The notes: a model not told the origin generated them from the sequence alone. A DNA stretch of 64,000 nt from Tanypteryx hageni (GCA_028673005.1 CM054112.1:192189518-192253517); one strand, 5' to 3'. Positions 21,270-34,306 are shown, counted from the stretch's first letter. Translations and numbers: made by a program.

Positions 21270-23551
21270 TCACTTATAAGTTTTACATTGATCAACAAGA
21301 AAACATCCAAAATTCCATTCACAGCAAAACTGTACAAATAAACGAAATTACTCTGTAGTCTGTACAACAATACGTAGGTTTCAACTCAGTTAAATTTGAA
21401 ATTTTATTATTTACATATCTACAAACAAATTATTTTTATTACTGAAATAATAAAGAGCAAATACAGATCGTAAACTAATTATAATCCTCGATAATTTCAA
21501 AAGTATTATCGTGAGAGACCGCATATACATCAAACGTAGAAAATGTTTATAGTTTTCAAAAAGGCCAAGCAATTTCTCATAGGTCTTTTATGTAGTTTCT
21601 GAACTTCGGCATTTGAATCATGCCATGTTAGCAAAGAAAGCTATAATATAGGGATGTGAAACATGCTAAACTTTATGATTTGGCATAGGTGATCAAGATT
21701 TATTAACTTAACTACCTCGAAAGAAAATATTGAGTAAATACAATAGTTGCAAATATTTAAGTTATCAGGCACGACCCCTATTTTCAATCAAGAGTATCTG
21801 TCAGTTGGATCAAAAGACCTGTATATTCCTTAAATAAAACAATCAGCTCCCATTTAAGTGGTTACCACAAAATGGCAATTTTAAAGGTATTTCATTCCAA
21901 ATTATAATAATAAAGACAATACTATTTATATATCAATTTCTTGGTCCTCATAAAGGAATACATGGAAGCTGTGGTCTTTGCATTCCATGGACAAGATGTC
22001 CACCAAATTGTTTTCATACCAGTGAAATGGATTTTCAGATGAAAATTATAACAGAGGAAACACTAAAATATCTCTCATATACCACAAATTGAAAAAATAT
22101 ATTTTATAATATTAAACAAAATCCTAATGAATGGTTAGAGATGAGTAAAAACTGACTAGGAGATTCATTTTCAAGTTAAAACCAGGATAATTTGTTGGCA
22201 ATATGACCATTGCAAAGCATTAAACATGAGTTGATTGAGATTTCCACAACAGAAGAGGGTAAATTGGTAATGTGTTTCTGAAAGATTACACCAACAAAAA
22301 TAAAAGCATGACTACAATAAATTTAAATCTCTACCCTAAGACCCACAATTTATCCAAAAATAATATAATCATACCAAGTAAATAGAACATAATAACTTAA
22401 TTTTATGAAAACAATATAAAGAGAAGCATAAATGACAAAGGAAACCACACCTTTTAAAATACCACAACTTATCAGCAGCTTTTAAACAGGATTCAATATT
22501 CCACATGAAATGAATTTCAATTGCAAGTTGAAAAGTTGCTTGAGATGCTTAAAAAACTTACGGGAATAATAAAGATCATCACAAAACAATAGCTTTTTTG
22601 TGCAATATTACAATCATCATGGACTGATTTTTTAAAATATATATAGTGTCATAGGATGAAATTGATATTCAATTCAATGACACCAATTTCTTAAATTACA
22701 ATTGATCCAACAGAGAAAGTGCACCTTTAAAACATTATGAAAAACACTAACTTATAAAATGCAAATCCATAACTCAATTCAAATTCAGTTTATTATTCAT
22801 TTTCATCAGCTATCACAAAGGTTGGTCAATCCTAAACCTAAACAAAAGATTTTGTTTACTATCAACTTTTTTGAGAAAAATATGCAACTCCATTTCATTT
22901 AAATTACTGAACTGCACATCACAGATGCTCCATTTCAGGAAAGTATGAAAATTTTCTGATTACAACGATGCAAGAAAAATTATAACTCGAAAATCAACAT
23001 AAATAACTTAATAAGGGGGCTATATTTTTATGTATATCTGTGCTATGAACAACTCGTCACCAGCTGTATTTTTATGAAGAGAAGAGCTCTGTATAAACTG
23101 CTTCACTCCTCACACTCGAAATTGTGAAAATAAAATGTTTAAAAACTAAAATATTTAGAGGTGTATATACTTAAGAGAAGGAAAAAAATTTCATAAAGCT
23201 AACCATTTCATAGGTAATTTGGATAGACAATTTGATGTTGTAGCCCCCAGCAGATAGCAATAAATCATACTTGCTAGAAACTTTGAATACCAAAAGTTTC
23301 TAGTTTATACTGGCTTGAACCGCATATCCATACAAAATGTAGATAGCATGGTTCATAAGTAGAATCTTCACACCATTACAATGTAGTTTTGCTGCCAACC
23401 AATCATTCCCTTCAAAAACCTTGCCAATTAATTCACACACGTAAACAACTGTTCCCACATTACCATTCAAAAACTTGACTCAGCACTGCTAAGCCTGTCA
23501 AAATCCATACTTATCATGAACAAAAATCAACAAGAACACTTCCCTCCCGTC

Positions 23552-26500
23552 TCATTGCCTCTTCTTTCCTGTTTTTATGGCTCGTGTATTACTTCCTCCG
23601 CTTCCTTTTTGTTTGTCACCTCCAGCAAAAAAAGATGTCAATACTTCTGACATTTCAGGCATGTCATACTTGGTCAGATTGTTAATCTGTTCCATTTCCT
23701 GAAAAAATTACATAGAATACAGAAAAATTATAATCATAAAGAGTTTACTTGCTATCTGGTTAGGAAATTAAGAAATCATTACATTATGTTCAGAATGGAG
23801 TGTGTGTATTTTTGGTTAATCAACCTCTTGGATTATTATAACCATAACTCCTTCCACATTGTGTTCAGAATGGAGAATTTAAATTTATCAAATCAGTTAT
23901 TAATAGTTTAACTTATCTTTCCAGAGAAGATGCATCAATTTTTAAATTATTATAGGGCATATTAACCACATCATACACACAAATATAATGATACTTTTCT
24001 ATGGGATATGTAATTTTATATGGGATCTCAACAGTATTATCTTATTTATTACAGCTTTTATTTCTCTGACTCAAAAGTTCACATTTACAGTATTTTAAAA
24101 CTGAAAATGCTCTTGATGATCAAAGCAGGATTTAATGGTATTTTATTTATTAAGAAATCATAAGTTTTTTCTCAATAACTAAGATAAACAAATGGCCTAT
24201 ATTGATCAGCAATCATGCTTCATCAGTTCTAAATAAATATAGCATAAAACAAGGTTCATAAATATTTGGCATTTATATTCACAACGAAAAGCAGATCAAG
24301 CCAAAAAAAACTGAATGAATTCAAGAAATGGTACCTAAACTCAAAACAAGATGAAACAAAAATTTCTTTCATGTATTCATTCACCACCCAAAAGGAGTTT
24401 AAAGTATTTTCAATGAAGACTCCTCACCTTCCGGGTTTCTGGATCATTCATCATCTTCGGGAGCACCATTATCAGAAGCAATGGTAGTACCATCATTAAT
24501 ACCTGTAAATTATACAATCAATAAATATCAATAAAGGTACCCTTTACAGCACTTTTTCTTAGAAACAAAAACTTGCTAATGTGATCATTCTGTCTGTGGA
24601 CAATCAACTTTTTTACTTTAAGAGATATTTGGGAATATTTTTTAATTAGATAGCTCTTATTCATCTATGAATTTTCCATTGATTGGATTTTTCCCAGTAG
24701 ATCATATATTTTCCACTAGTAAAACTACAGGTCTAATTATCTACACAAGTGTGAATTGCCTTCTCCCCAAAAGAGGTAGCCAAAAAATTAAGTAGAAATT
24801 TTAAGAATACATGCTTCCACCTCTTGCTTAAGCAAGGGTATCTTATTTGTTACAAACTATGAGAATGATGCAATGTGCTCTTTCTGAAATAAGTATTTGG
24901 AGCAACTTCTAAAACTATCCATTGACTTATTAATTCTTGGCAGTTTATTTTCAGAATGATAGGCAAAAAGATATTTTCAAATATTATTAAGCAAAACATT
25001 TTTAAATGTTCCAAAGGCAATGAATGAAATCAGAATTATTGTACACAAAACTTTTCTTCAATGTTCTTATTAGATCAATTAATTCATGCAGAAATTCGTC
25101 CTCATAAAACTTATTGTAATAGCTAATCCGACAGAAAGAATGTAAATGATTATCAAGTTGAAGTAAAACCTTCAGCAAGAATTTACAACTATTCGGGGGA
25201 TTTTGAATCTCACATATAATAAAATAATGGGAAATGCTATACTATATAAACACAATTGACTTCACACACATTTGGTCAAATGTCTATGTTGTCGAGGAAA
25301 ATAAATGTTGACTGTTAAGGATGATGTATCACTAGTAATAACATGTTGTATCATTTTAACCTTTAGTAAAAGCTTACCATGGGGTTGAAGAGAAAATCGG
25401 TGACACGCCACTGCTCTCGTACTTGGAAATATCTGTGTCGCATAATAGGTCGCAATCGAAGAGGGTAGGGTACCTGTAACACCTAAAAAGGAGAAAAGCG
25501 AAATTTGCCTTAAAATTTAATAACGGCACTTAAGAATCCTATTATGAATGTACGAGTTACTCTAAATAACAGAAGCAGTAATCCATTAAACGTTTTCAAA
25601 TGATTATAAAGGGGTCAAATAAAAAACTGCTATGGTAGCTTATATTACTTAAGGTATTATATTCTATCTACTATTTCTATTAATTACAATTTTACCTGAG
25701 ATGTTTGGACATAATTGACACGACGCGCCCTAAATTTTCCTCTTGAGTTAATTTCAACACGAACTGGTTCATAAGCAAAGTCTGGGTTTGAAACTTCAAC
25801 AACGTAGGATCCTGAAGGAACTCCATTAATCACAAAACTGCCATCCTCCCTAGATTGATACGAAAAAATTGTTATTCTCAGTTGCTTATTATTTAAACAT
25901 TTTTCACATAGAATACGAAGTTTGCGTAGTTTTACGGCAACGCCAACAGTTAAAGAACTTTCCAGAGTATATAAACATAAACAACCACCTACCTAAATGT
26001 GGACATTCATTATACAAGAAATTTAGTTGTATTAAATGGATACATATTAATTCAAGACTATTTTTAATGACATCATGAGATGAACAAATATTTTATTGGA
26101 AATAGCTGATGTAATTCAGTAACAGAAACTTAACTTATATCATAAATAAAATGAAACATTAAATATTACAACATTGTATAAATAGAATGACAAATGACTG
26201 CACACTGCGATGCAAAAATGTATTGACTCATCATTTTCATTTCACACTTTAGCAAAGTATCTTTACCCTCTCCATAACGCCATGAGATAGCCATGTATAT
26301 TGCACTAACCACCATATACTAATAAAACTAAGAACAAACCTCCACAAGCAAACAAATTACTTCAATAGGTAATATTCAGAGTAGTGAATAATATTTACTT
26401 TAGATATCCTAAATAATCTCCACCATTCACTAATACACGAGTCAATGATTGCCAGTTGCTTGATATATAAGAATCAGGGAGATACACTTTTCCTTCTATG

Positions 26501-26622
26501 ATGTAAAGTTCCCGAGTAGGTTCATCTTCGATTTCTGAAAACACAACTTCAACAACGTTGAAAAGAAATATAAGTAACACTTTAGTGATAAAGCTGATGC
26601 TTAAACGAACTGCTTTTGCCAT
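23552..26622 (-). CDS. EMC7: ER membrane protein complex subunit 7 (complete)
   Basis: Five exons: 26622-26399, 25849-25696, 25482-25378, 24502-24428 and 23698-23552. All have GT-AG borders and joining phases, giving 234 residues. EMC7 is a lumenal subunit of the ER membrane complex that helps insert tail-anchored and multipass proteins. Residues 1-30 form a signal peptide ([20 protein letters not shown]). A lumenal beta-sandwich of the carboxypeptidase-regulatory-like type follows, with [19 protein letters not shown] and [20 protein letters not shown]. Then come the conserved YPLRLRP and [11 protein letters not shown] motifs, one membrane segment ([16 protein letters not shown]) and a short cytosolic tail rich in Gly, Lys and Ser ending KTGKKRQ. 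Length and order match the family (human about 242). The ATG was chosen because it directly precedes the signal peptide. No defects were seen. Confidence 0.96.
23781..23875 (-). mobile_element. 55-bp retroposon insertion with 20-bp TSD in EMC7 intron 4
   Basis: ACATTATGTTCAGAATGGAG (23781-23800) and ACATTGTGTTCAGAATGGAG (23856-23875) flank a 55-bp insert. The insert matches, at about 85 per cent by eye, the 3' end of the retroposon at 52476-52761 (GGATTATTATA, ACTCCTTCC). The (TG)n end toward 23801 is the 3' tail on the minus strand. This is target-primed insertion with extreme 5' truncation. Confidence 0.8.
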
Positions 26623-26639
26623 TATTATTAATGCGTATT

Positions 26640-27620
26640 CTTCGTAAGAACATTCGTTAATTGTTTTATAATTTGATAAATAAGCAACCTGCTTTAGTTC
26701 ACTATAATCTCGACGGAACTAAACATTTTGGCGCTGCTACTTTTTTTAGAACAGAGTAGTAACGTATATATTTGATGCGCCTAGTTCCTGACTGCTGAAT
26801 TACTAAATTGAAGATGACGATTTGCATTTAGTTAAATACATTAGGCGACACTCATGTTTGATTCTCTTAAATGTTGATAACGTTGCTGTAAAAATGCATT
26901 TTATGAAATTTCTTCCCGTTTTCCTTGGTAGCCTTTGTCGTGCCCTAAGTATTATATTTAATGAGTGAAATTCATAACATATAATCTAATCTTTACTTGT
27001 TTCTGAAGATGTATTATTTATAACATGAAAATATGTTTCATAAAATAAAAATGCTAATATTTGAAGAATATTTTACTAAACGAAATTGAGCAATAAAATA
27101 TCGTTGAAATCAAAATTTTGAATTCATTCTTATAATAATTACTGTACAGGTTATAAACGTGTGTGTCCGTATATATAAATAGTATATGAATTACACTTTT
27201 ATTTTTTATAATGAACAACATAGCAATTCTGGTGCCTTCGAGGACAGGCAATAAAGCGATAAAGCATTGCCGCATTGCTTCATATAGTTCTATAATATCA
27301 TAGTAGATGGCATGAGTATCAAGTATGCCTAGAAAGTCAACGCGCTCTTTTAACTTTCCCATTTATTCTATTAAGGAAAATTTCAGCCGAAAGATGACGA
27401 ATGTATGTAGATATCGTTAAGTACCCACTTGTAAATAGTTGTCAAAGCAATGCAGAGCGTCATCGACTGTTTTTTAATGATACAAGACTCATATTTGCAA
27501 TTCATCTTGAGTAAAATTTTTAAATACTGATTTTTCGTTCGCCTTAAAAACTAATACAAGATAATACGACACAGGAAATAAATAAAGAATTCGTTTTCTC
27601 CTGTTCCACTTGTACCCATC
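26640..27620. other. EMC7 upstream intergenic DNA
   Basis: AT-rich. The EMC7 promoter must lie here, but no clear TATA or initiator motif was recognised. A 102-codon open frame on the minus strand at 27054-27362 shows no family resemblance and is AT-driven in its C-terminal half, so I do not call it a gene. Confidence 0.5.
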
Positions 27621-27632
27621 ATTTTTAAAGCT

Positions 27633-28475
27633 ATGATCCTGATTTCTTATGATACTTCATCAATTAATCCTACAAAATGTAAGCTTCTTCCTTTCAGTTT
27701 AAAATCCACCATTATTCCCTTTTCATACATAATAAGCGGTGATACCATTCCAACTGTTTACGACATTAATGATCTAGGAGTCATCTTTGACAGTAAACTC
27801 ACCTTTAATAAGCAAATTAAAAAAAAATTGTCTCTAAATCCATGTCTCTTCTGGGAATATTATTTTGACTCCCAGAAATCTAAGATCCTTCTGCTATGAT
27901 TTCATTTTATAACGGTTGTGTTTTACCAGTGGTAAGTTACTGCTCTCCAATTTGATGTACTGCTGTCCCCACAAATCTAAAGCGTTTAGATTCAATAGAG
28001 AGGTTTTTCCTAGCCATAATCCGACACCACTCACAGATTCCTAACTATAATTTAAGCCTTCCTTCACTTTCTAGTAGACGACAGTTTTCCGAACTTACCT
28101 TCCTGCATTCAATTATTAACGGTTTCTACCGCTCACCTGAAATCTTAGCATACTTTGCCCTCCGTATTCCCTCGCGCACAACCCGTCTGAAGAACTTGTT
28201 TCATATTCCCAATTTTCTTCTCTCTATTTCAAAGCGCTCTCTCTTCTGCCGGATTCCAACAGCATACAATAACCTGCTGCATCATAACTCAGGTGTTGAC
28301 ATATTTTCAGGTAATTACTTCAAAAAACAGTTAGCAGAGCTCTTATTTTCTTAATGTCAAGCTATGTACCATATTGATGTTATGTTATTTTATTATTGTA
28401 TTATACTTGTTTATTGTTTCCAATGTAATTGGGCCATTGTGCTGTTTTTGAGACAAATAAATAAATAATTAAATA
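27633..28475 (+). pseudogene. 5'-truncated LINE 3' end (Jockey/CR1-type RT C-terminus)
   Basis: The plus strand gives INPTKCKLLPFSLKS, YDINDLGVIFDSKLTFNKQI, then after frameshifts NLKRLDSIERFFLAIIRHHS, LSLPSLSSRRQFSELTFLHS, RIPSRTTRLKNLFHIPNF and a terminal FKKQLAELLFS stop near 28354. These are the post-catalytic motifs of Jockey/CR1-group reverse transcriptases. A short 3' UTR ends in AAATAAATAAATAATTAAAT near 28470. The 5' part, including the RT active site and endonuclease, is missing, which is normal for truncated insertions. Confidence 0.8.
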
Positions 28476-28479
28476 TTTG

Positions 28480-30231
28480 GCGGAAAAATAAAAGTTTTAA
28501 TTATATTTTGGTGGCTAAGAAAATTATTAATCTAGTAAAATGAATCAATGTTATCGATACAATTAACCTCTAGTAAACTTTAAAGCACATATAAAACATA
28601 GTATTAAAATATAAATTGTAATTAAACTTCTGTACACATTTGGAGAAAAAATATTTATAAGCGATTATTTTTGTCTGTGTTCTCTTAGCTGCATGTAAAA
28701 TCTCCATTCTTTTAAATTATTTTTAATTCGGTTCGCTTATGAATTTTCAGTAAAATCACATCAATTGCTCTAAAATCCCGTTTTTACGGTAGGGCATTTT
28801 TATGAAATGAAAGTGACTGATTGTGAAGTGCCTAAATCGTTAGTTGATGTGTCAAGAACTCTAATTCAGTTCCTGAAATCCTGTCCCAATTCTTCATAGC
28901 GGAAAATAACCTTTCTGTATGGACTATTAAGCGCAATTCGCGAAGTTAAATGTTGCTGTGGTCGTTGAAGCAAGTCTTCAGTACTGATCTATGACGCTTC
29001 AAAACGATATGAGTCTTCAAATTGATCAGTTGCGTAATTCTCTTACATAGAATCACGCGTGTAAATTAAAAAATCTACTAAATTCAAATGATGTATGCAA
29101 GATCTTTCTGCGTCGCTAAAATGACACTTGTCTGGAAAATATTTATAATTTTGACCACTTTTCTGTTCAAATAAAAATTTACTTATTTTGCTTCTTTCTT
29201 TAGTGAAATGACGATAATGGATTTTATTTCGGAGAAGATATGGAGGATCAAGCGTTAATTTTAAGTAGACATGAAAGAAATGGCGAGAGTTAAGAAAGAT
29301 GAGGATGGCTGTGATATAAAATAAATGTTATAATAGAAAATAATAAGAGATAAACAGAAGTAGGATAACTTATCCTATATCTCCTATAATCACCTTAACA
29401 TTTATTACAGTTTATCTTGGGTAAAACCATATATTCTGGTTACTGGTAATATCTATAGATGTCTATCTTATCCTTACTGCAATATTTCGTAACGAATGAT
29501 TTGGGAGATGGAGCTTTTTTGATTGTCTTCGAATACAGGCTAAAAATAAATATGAAAATTAGTTATATAAATATATATAGTTGATCGTAGTAAATTCTTT
29601 TAATTCCACGCTGATGGTCATCACAGCGATTATGCATAAACTGCCATTTCGACTTCGATTCAAAACATAAATTTAAAAAATAAGATCGGTTATTTCATTG
29701 AAATTTCACATTCATCAGTATAATAAATTGCGATCAGAATTTTAATACGTTATTATAATTTATTGTGTAATGTGTTATATTCCAGGTCATTAAAATATGC
29801 CAAATTAGTGTCAAAATTGAATTCCTACTAATAATGTTTGCGTAGTTACAGCATACGTTTTTAATATCGACACGAGAACCCGTGTATGAAAAAACCAAGG
29901 CATTCATTTAGAATTTAAGTTCAGCGGCTTAAATTCAACAGAAACAAAATATCAAATTCATTAGGTTATAATAAAAGAAGATGGTCAGAATAAAACCCGA
30001 TAAATCAAGCCGTAAAAAGTATATCAGTGATCGGAACCTTTTCACTTATGAGGGCGCAACTTAAATTATTTGGGACGTGAAGGGGGCATAAAGCAACAAG
30101 AGTGGATACGTACCAATATTTATATATATATATATATATATTAGAAAAAACTTTATTGAAGAAAATATATTATAAATCGAATATGAAAAATAAATCCATG
30201 TGGATTAAAAATATTCCATTCTTGAAACAAA
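28480..30231. other. AT-rich intergenic DNA, nothing recognised
   Basis: No ORF, RNA gene or repeat was recognised apart from a short (TA)n at 30119-30141. Confidence 0.5.
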
Positions 30232-31254
30232 TAGGGGTGTACACTGGTTTCCCGTGGTACAGGAGTATTTTTCATCAAATTCGCCGTAGTATAATCGTAT
30301 ATTAATGTATTTGCTTTGAAATATCCTCATGTTGTGGTAGCCCTTTTTTGTTGCTCCGTTCTTAACATGTTCATTTCGTTTTCCCATTCTATACTTACCC
30401 TGCATAAAAACTTTCTTTGAAATCCGTTCAGCCAATACCTTCCAAATTCATAGTTACAGAAAAATACTAACCTTGATATTATGGTAGCCCTGTTTAGTCG
30501 ACCAGATTTAAATATGATATTTTGGTTTTTTATTTATATGAAGATTATATATATACTATATATATGATTAAAATCTATGAGGTTAATTTTCTAGAAATAC
30601 GTGTAAAAGAACTATAATTTTACTTCTTATTGTGGTAATCCTGCTCTATAGCTCCGCTTTAAACATCTTGATTTCATTATGGTATGTTGTACAAATCTTA
30701 TATACAAAATTTAATTGAAATCTGTTCAGCCAATCCCTTCCAAATCCATAATTACTGAAAGAGTTAAATCTATAATTGTGGCATCCCTGTTCGATTGATC
30801 CTGTCTTAATATGCTATTATGGTTTTGTATATATATTTACATTATAAATATTAAATTTCGTTCAAATTGATGTGGACAGTTGAACACAAATAGATACGTG
30901 TAAAAGGATTTTTTATCACTTGTAGTGTGGCAGCCCTGTTTCCTATATCTATATAAAAAATCTTGGTTTTGTTTTTTATGTTGCATACCTCCTTCATAAA
31001 AAATTTCTTTGAAATCGATTCATCCAGTTCCTTCCAAATTCCAAATTACCGAAAAGTTTAACTTTGCAATTGTGGCATCTCTGCTTAGTCAATTCGGTCC
31101 AATATGCCATTTTGTTCATTAATTTATGTGAAGATTCTATGCACCAAATTTCGATGAAATCGGGGAAGCCAATTATTCCCTGATGTATGCGTATGGATGG
31201 ACGGACATCACGAAGATAATAGTGATTTTCAGCAATGACGAAAAGCACTAAGAA
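30232..31254. mobile_element. Modular ~145-bp-unit element, copy A
   Basis: It begins TAGGGGTGTACACTGG. The subterminal AGTATTTTTCATCA (30264) is a decayed form of AGTGCTTTTCGTCA, and the right end has TGACGAAAAGCACT at 31236-31249. Inside are about six diverged units marked by a TGTGGTAGCCCTG-like motif near 30340, 30482, 30634, 30779, 30928 and 31071, each followed by a GAAATCCGTTCAGCCAATTC-like motif. A GGAC-rich stretch precedes the 3' hairpin. There is no coding capacity. Confidence 0.75.
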
Positions 31255-31255
31255 G

Positions 31256-31998
31256 TAATGATGTACATGTGTTTCCCGAGGTATAGAAGTGCTTTTCGTC
31301 AAATTCGCCATAATATAATCGTATAATAATTTATTTGCTATGAAATCAGAAATTTATATTTTTAAATATTGTGGTAGCCCTGCTTTTTGATTCATTCTAA
31401 ACATATTCATTTCGTTTTCCCATTATATACTCGTCCTACAAACGAAATTTCTTTTAAATCCGTTCAGCCAATTCCCTCCAAATCCATTATTACTGAAATA
31501 GTTTAATTTGAAACTGTGGCACCACTGTTTGGCTGATCCGGTCCAAATATGCTATTATGGTTTAGTATACATGCGACATTATAAATACTAAATTTCGTTA
31601 AAATTGTTTCTGACAATTCAACACAATTACGTGCAAAAGAATTTTTTTATTACTTTGATTGTGACAGCCCTGATTTCCATATCTACACAAAACATATTGA
31701 TTTTGTTTTTCTATGTTGCACGCCTCCTTCATACAAAATTTACTTGAAATCGGTTCGACCAATTCCTTCCAAATTCACAATTACCGAAAAGTTAAACTTT
31801 GCAATTGTGGCACTCCTGCTAAGTCGATCCGGCTAAAATATACCAATTTGGTCATTATTTTATGTGAATATTCTACGTACCAAATTTGGTTGAAATCGGT
31901 GAAGCCAATTATTCCCTGATATATGCGTACTGACGGACGGGCGGACGGACATAACGAAGATAAAAGTGCTTTTCAGCAATGACGAAAAGCACTAAAAG
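31256..31998. mobile_element. Modular ~145-bp-unit element, copy B (head-to-tail with A)
   Basis: It starts within two bases of the end of copy A, in the same orientation. The left subterminal AGTGCTTTTCGTCA (31288-31301) is the exact reverse complement of 31980-31993. The last 14 bases also form a 10-bp stem with AGTGCTTTTC at 31965-31974 (9-nt loop). Four units, marked at about 31372, 31517, 31661 and 31806, are spaced 144-145 bp. The microsatellite-like GACGGACGGGCGGACGGAC precedes the hairpin. Confidence 0.8.
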
Positions 31999-32279
31999 GG
32001 ACTCGCAAGAGAATGTTGAAGCACAGTAAGAATATATTTTCAGGGCTCATTTTCTTAATATGGGATTTTCATCAACTAAATTCCAAAAGTTTTCATCATT
32101 CTGTTGTGATTTTAAAATGATATCATTCTGTATATTTATTATTTCCAATTCTGACTTGGGTGATAATGATGTTAATGTAGATCGCAATAATAAGAGACCT
32201 ATCACTGTCCGTAAAATCTAAGGGATTAACCAAGAATGTCACAACTGGTCCGTTTAACTAATGTTCTCTTTTCGGCCAG

Positions 32280-33060
32280 CGGACGACTGATAAGTTATTT
32301 CGCGGGCGCCATGCGCGATCGCCGCGCTGCCGACTTCTGGTATATATAGTAATCGATTTAATCGGTGATTACCAAACAAATTTCATCATTCCATCAAGTA
32401 TTGGGTGAAGCGGATACAAGTCAAATCTTCTGTGAACAAGGCGGATGTAAATACCAATTTAATTTTTTTTAATCATCTATATCGACTTCTGAATCGTCTC
32501 TTTTCCTTCATCCATCGAAATAAAACCACCGGACAAAATTTTTAAAGGTGTTGGCGCGAGACGGCGAAGGTTTCTCTGTCGAGTGTCGCCGTTTCTCGCC
32601 GCATCACCCTCGTGGGATCTTTCATTCAACCACCGGGATTGATTCACAGAAGTTAACGTTTGGATTGGAAGGCAGAGGGTTGGAGGAGAGAAGAGGAGAG
32701 AGGGAAAGTCGGGAAGGGTGGTCAATCGGGGGATGAGGGAGGGAGGGCGGGTGGGTGGAGCGAAGGGGATAAAGCGGTTTCTGGGACAATATTTGCGATG
32801 GCTACGCACTCGTGGCAGTAGGTCTCCATCCACTCCTCCATCTTCCTCGTCCACCATTTTCCCACACTGCCGCCGACCACGTTTTAGGCGCCATCGATCT
32901 CGACGTCGTCGACAAACAATAGGGAGCGGCTATCTTCTTTTTTTTTTCTTCCTCCGCACCCGCATCGGAACGACCGTTCGATCAGATCGCTCTATTAGGG
33001 CGCTAATTTTTCTCCCGATCCTTTTGAAAAGTTATCGAAATATCGCAGCTCGTTGAAGTT
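32280..33060. other. CpG-rich island with a candidate core promoter
   Basis: The GC and CpG content is much higher than in the flanks. On the plus strand an insect-type initiator TCATTC has its A at 32385, and GGATA, which fits the DPE consensus, sits at exactly +28 to +32. A TATATATAG lies at 32341, which is too far upstream to be the TATA of the same start. An open frame on the minus strand (32857-32477) begins in a good start context but matches no family known to me. This may be the promoter or first exon of an unidentified gene. Confidence 0.35.
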
Positions 33061-33174
33061 GAGGAGACACGAGGAGCGAAGGTTACGAATGTAAGCAGCC
33101 TTTGAAGGAAAAAAATTGAAATCGTTTTGTTGAAACCGACCGTGTACGCCTGTTAATAAGGAGTTAATGTATTC

Positions 33175-34306
33175 ATTATACGCAGGGCGGTCCATAGGGG
33201 GTTGCGGGGCCAGGGGCGATCAGCATTTGCGGGGTCCCTTAACAATCTAAAATCATCAAGGTATAATTCGTGCATTAAAAAATAATTGTAAAAAATATTG
33301 TATATTTTTGAATATGTATATTTTATTGAATAATTTAAATATACATATATTTCTTATTGTTTTTTAAATGAAGAATCGCTTCTGAAGTTCAAGAACAAAA
33401 TCAAGTCCTTCGTTAGGAAAAGCAAAAATAATTTGATCATTTACGCCTGATTTATCTATGCTCATTATTCTGTCGCAAATGGCTCTGGAAAATTGCATGT
33501 GTACCTGCAATTTGGATATGAATATAAACACAGAAATCTCAAATGAATGGCAACATATAATACGTGAGGTCAACTTAAATAAAAATATAAACTAAAATAA
33601 AATAAAAACTCATTGTTTATTGCTCTGCCTACTTTCGGAATTTCAACTTCCTCGACTTTTTTTCAGCAAACTCTGTCATCAGATCATTGTAATCCAAATC
33701 TGAGGATATTTCTCTCTCGAGAGACAGCATATCCAATCCACTCAATCTCTCTTGGGACTGCTGTCCTAAAATAGTTTTTTATTATTTTAAGTTTCGAAAA
33801 ACTTCGCTCCGCCGATGCCACTGTGACCGGAATTGTTAGCAAAATCCTATACGCTATCTCTGTATTTGGGAAGTAACCATTTAATGACTTGAGAAATTTA
33901 CGGATTTCAATTGCATTTTTCGCTCCTTGGGTGATCAACTGTCGAAGCACACGCAGTTCTAAGAAAAGGTCTGTACTGTCGATGTCGTGTAAATCTTTAT
34001 CACTCAATATGTTGTCCAAATTTATGCTGTTTTTTTACTTCGTCTTCTGTTAATTTTCCAAGGATTTAAAATCATATAGGAAGCCGAAATTACCTGCGTA
34101 CTTTTCCATTTGTTCGAAACGCGTTGTCAGTGACATGAGAGTCTGATCTACGACCACAAAGAAGTAGCTAGTTTCAAATGCTTTTCCAGCGAACACCATG
34201 AGTGTCGTCCACGCTTAGCAGCTTGCTGCTCAGCGCGGGATCCCTTTTGACGCGGGTCCCGGGGCGACCACATTCGCCGTACCCTAGAGACGGCCCTGAT
34301 TATAGG
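33175..34306. mobile_element. hAT element 3, internally deleted
   Basis: The element is 33183-34298 (1116 bp) with ends CAGGGCGGTC and, in reverse complement, CAGGGCCGTC. The flanks ATTATACG (33175-33182) and ATTATAGG (34299-34306) are a 7/8 match to an 8-bp TSD. Subterminal GCGGGGTCCC/GCGGGTCCCGGGGC stretches are inverted relative to each other. Only the C-terminal end of the transposase is kept. Confidence 0.85.
33640..34019 (-). pseudogene. hAT element 3 transposase C-terminus
   Basis: The minus strand encodes DLFLELRVLRQLI and then ILLTIPVTVASAERSFSKLK with IIKNYFRTAV, the hAT C-terminal dimerisation domain. A one-base frameshift near 33731 separates this from its natural end MLSLEREISSDLDYNDLMTE. 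The N-terminal zinc finger and the catalytic core are gone. Confidence 0.85.

Noticed and set aside
27054..27362. 102-codon minus-strand ORF upstream of EMC7
   Set aside because: AT-driven composition, no recognisable domain and no splice or start support.
30100..31320. Short ORFs within the modular elements (for example 31713-31919 and 30994-31311)
   Set aside because: They recur as translations of the ~145-bp units in random frames, with no conservation of frame between copies.
32341..32350. TATATATAGT as the TATA box of the 32385 start
   Set aside because: It is about 44 bp upstream of the initiator A, too far for a normal TATA at about -30.
32477..32857. 126-codon minus-strand ORF in a CpG-rich island
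   Set aside because: The start context is good, but the protein has no recognisable motif and overlapping frames are also open because of GC content. Kept only as part of the island.
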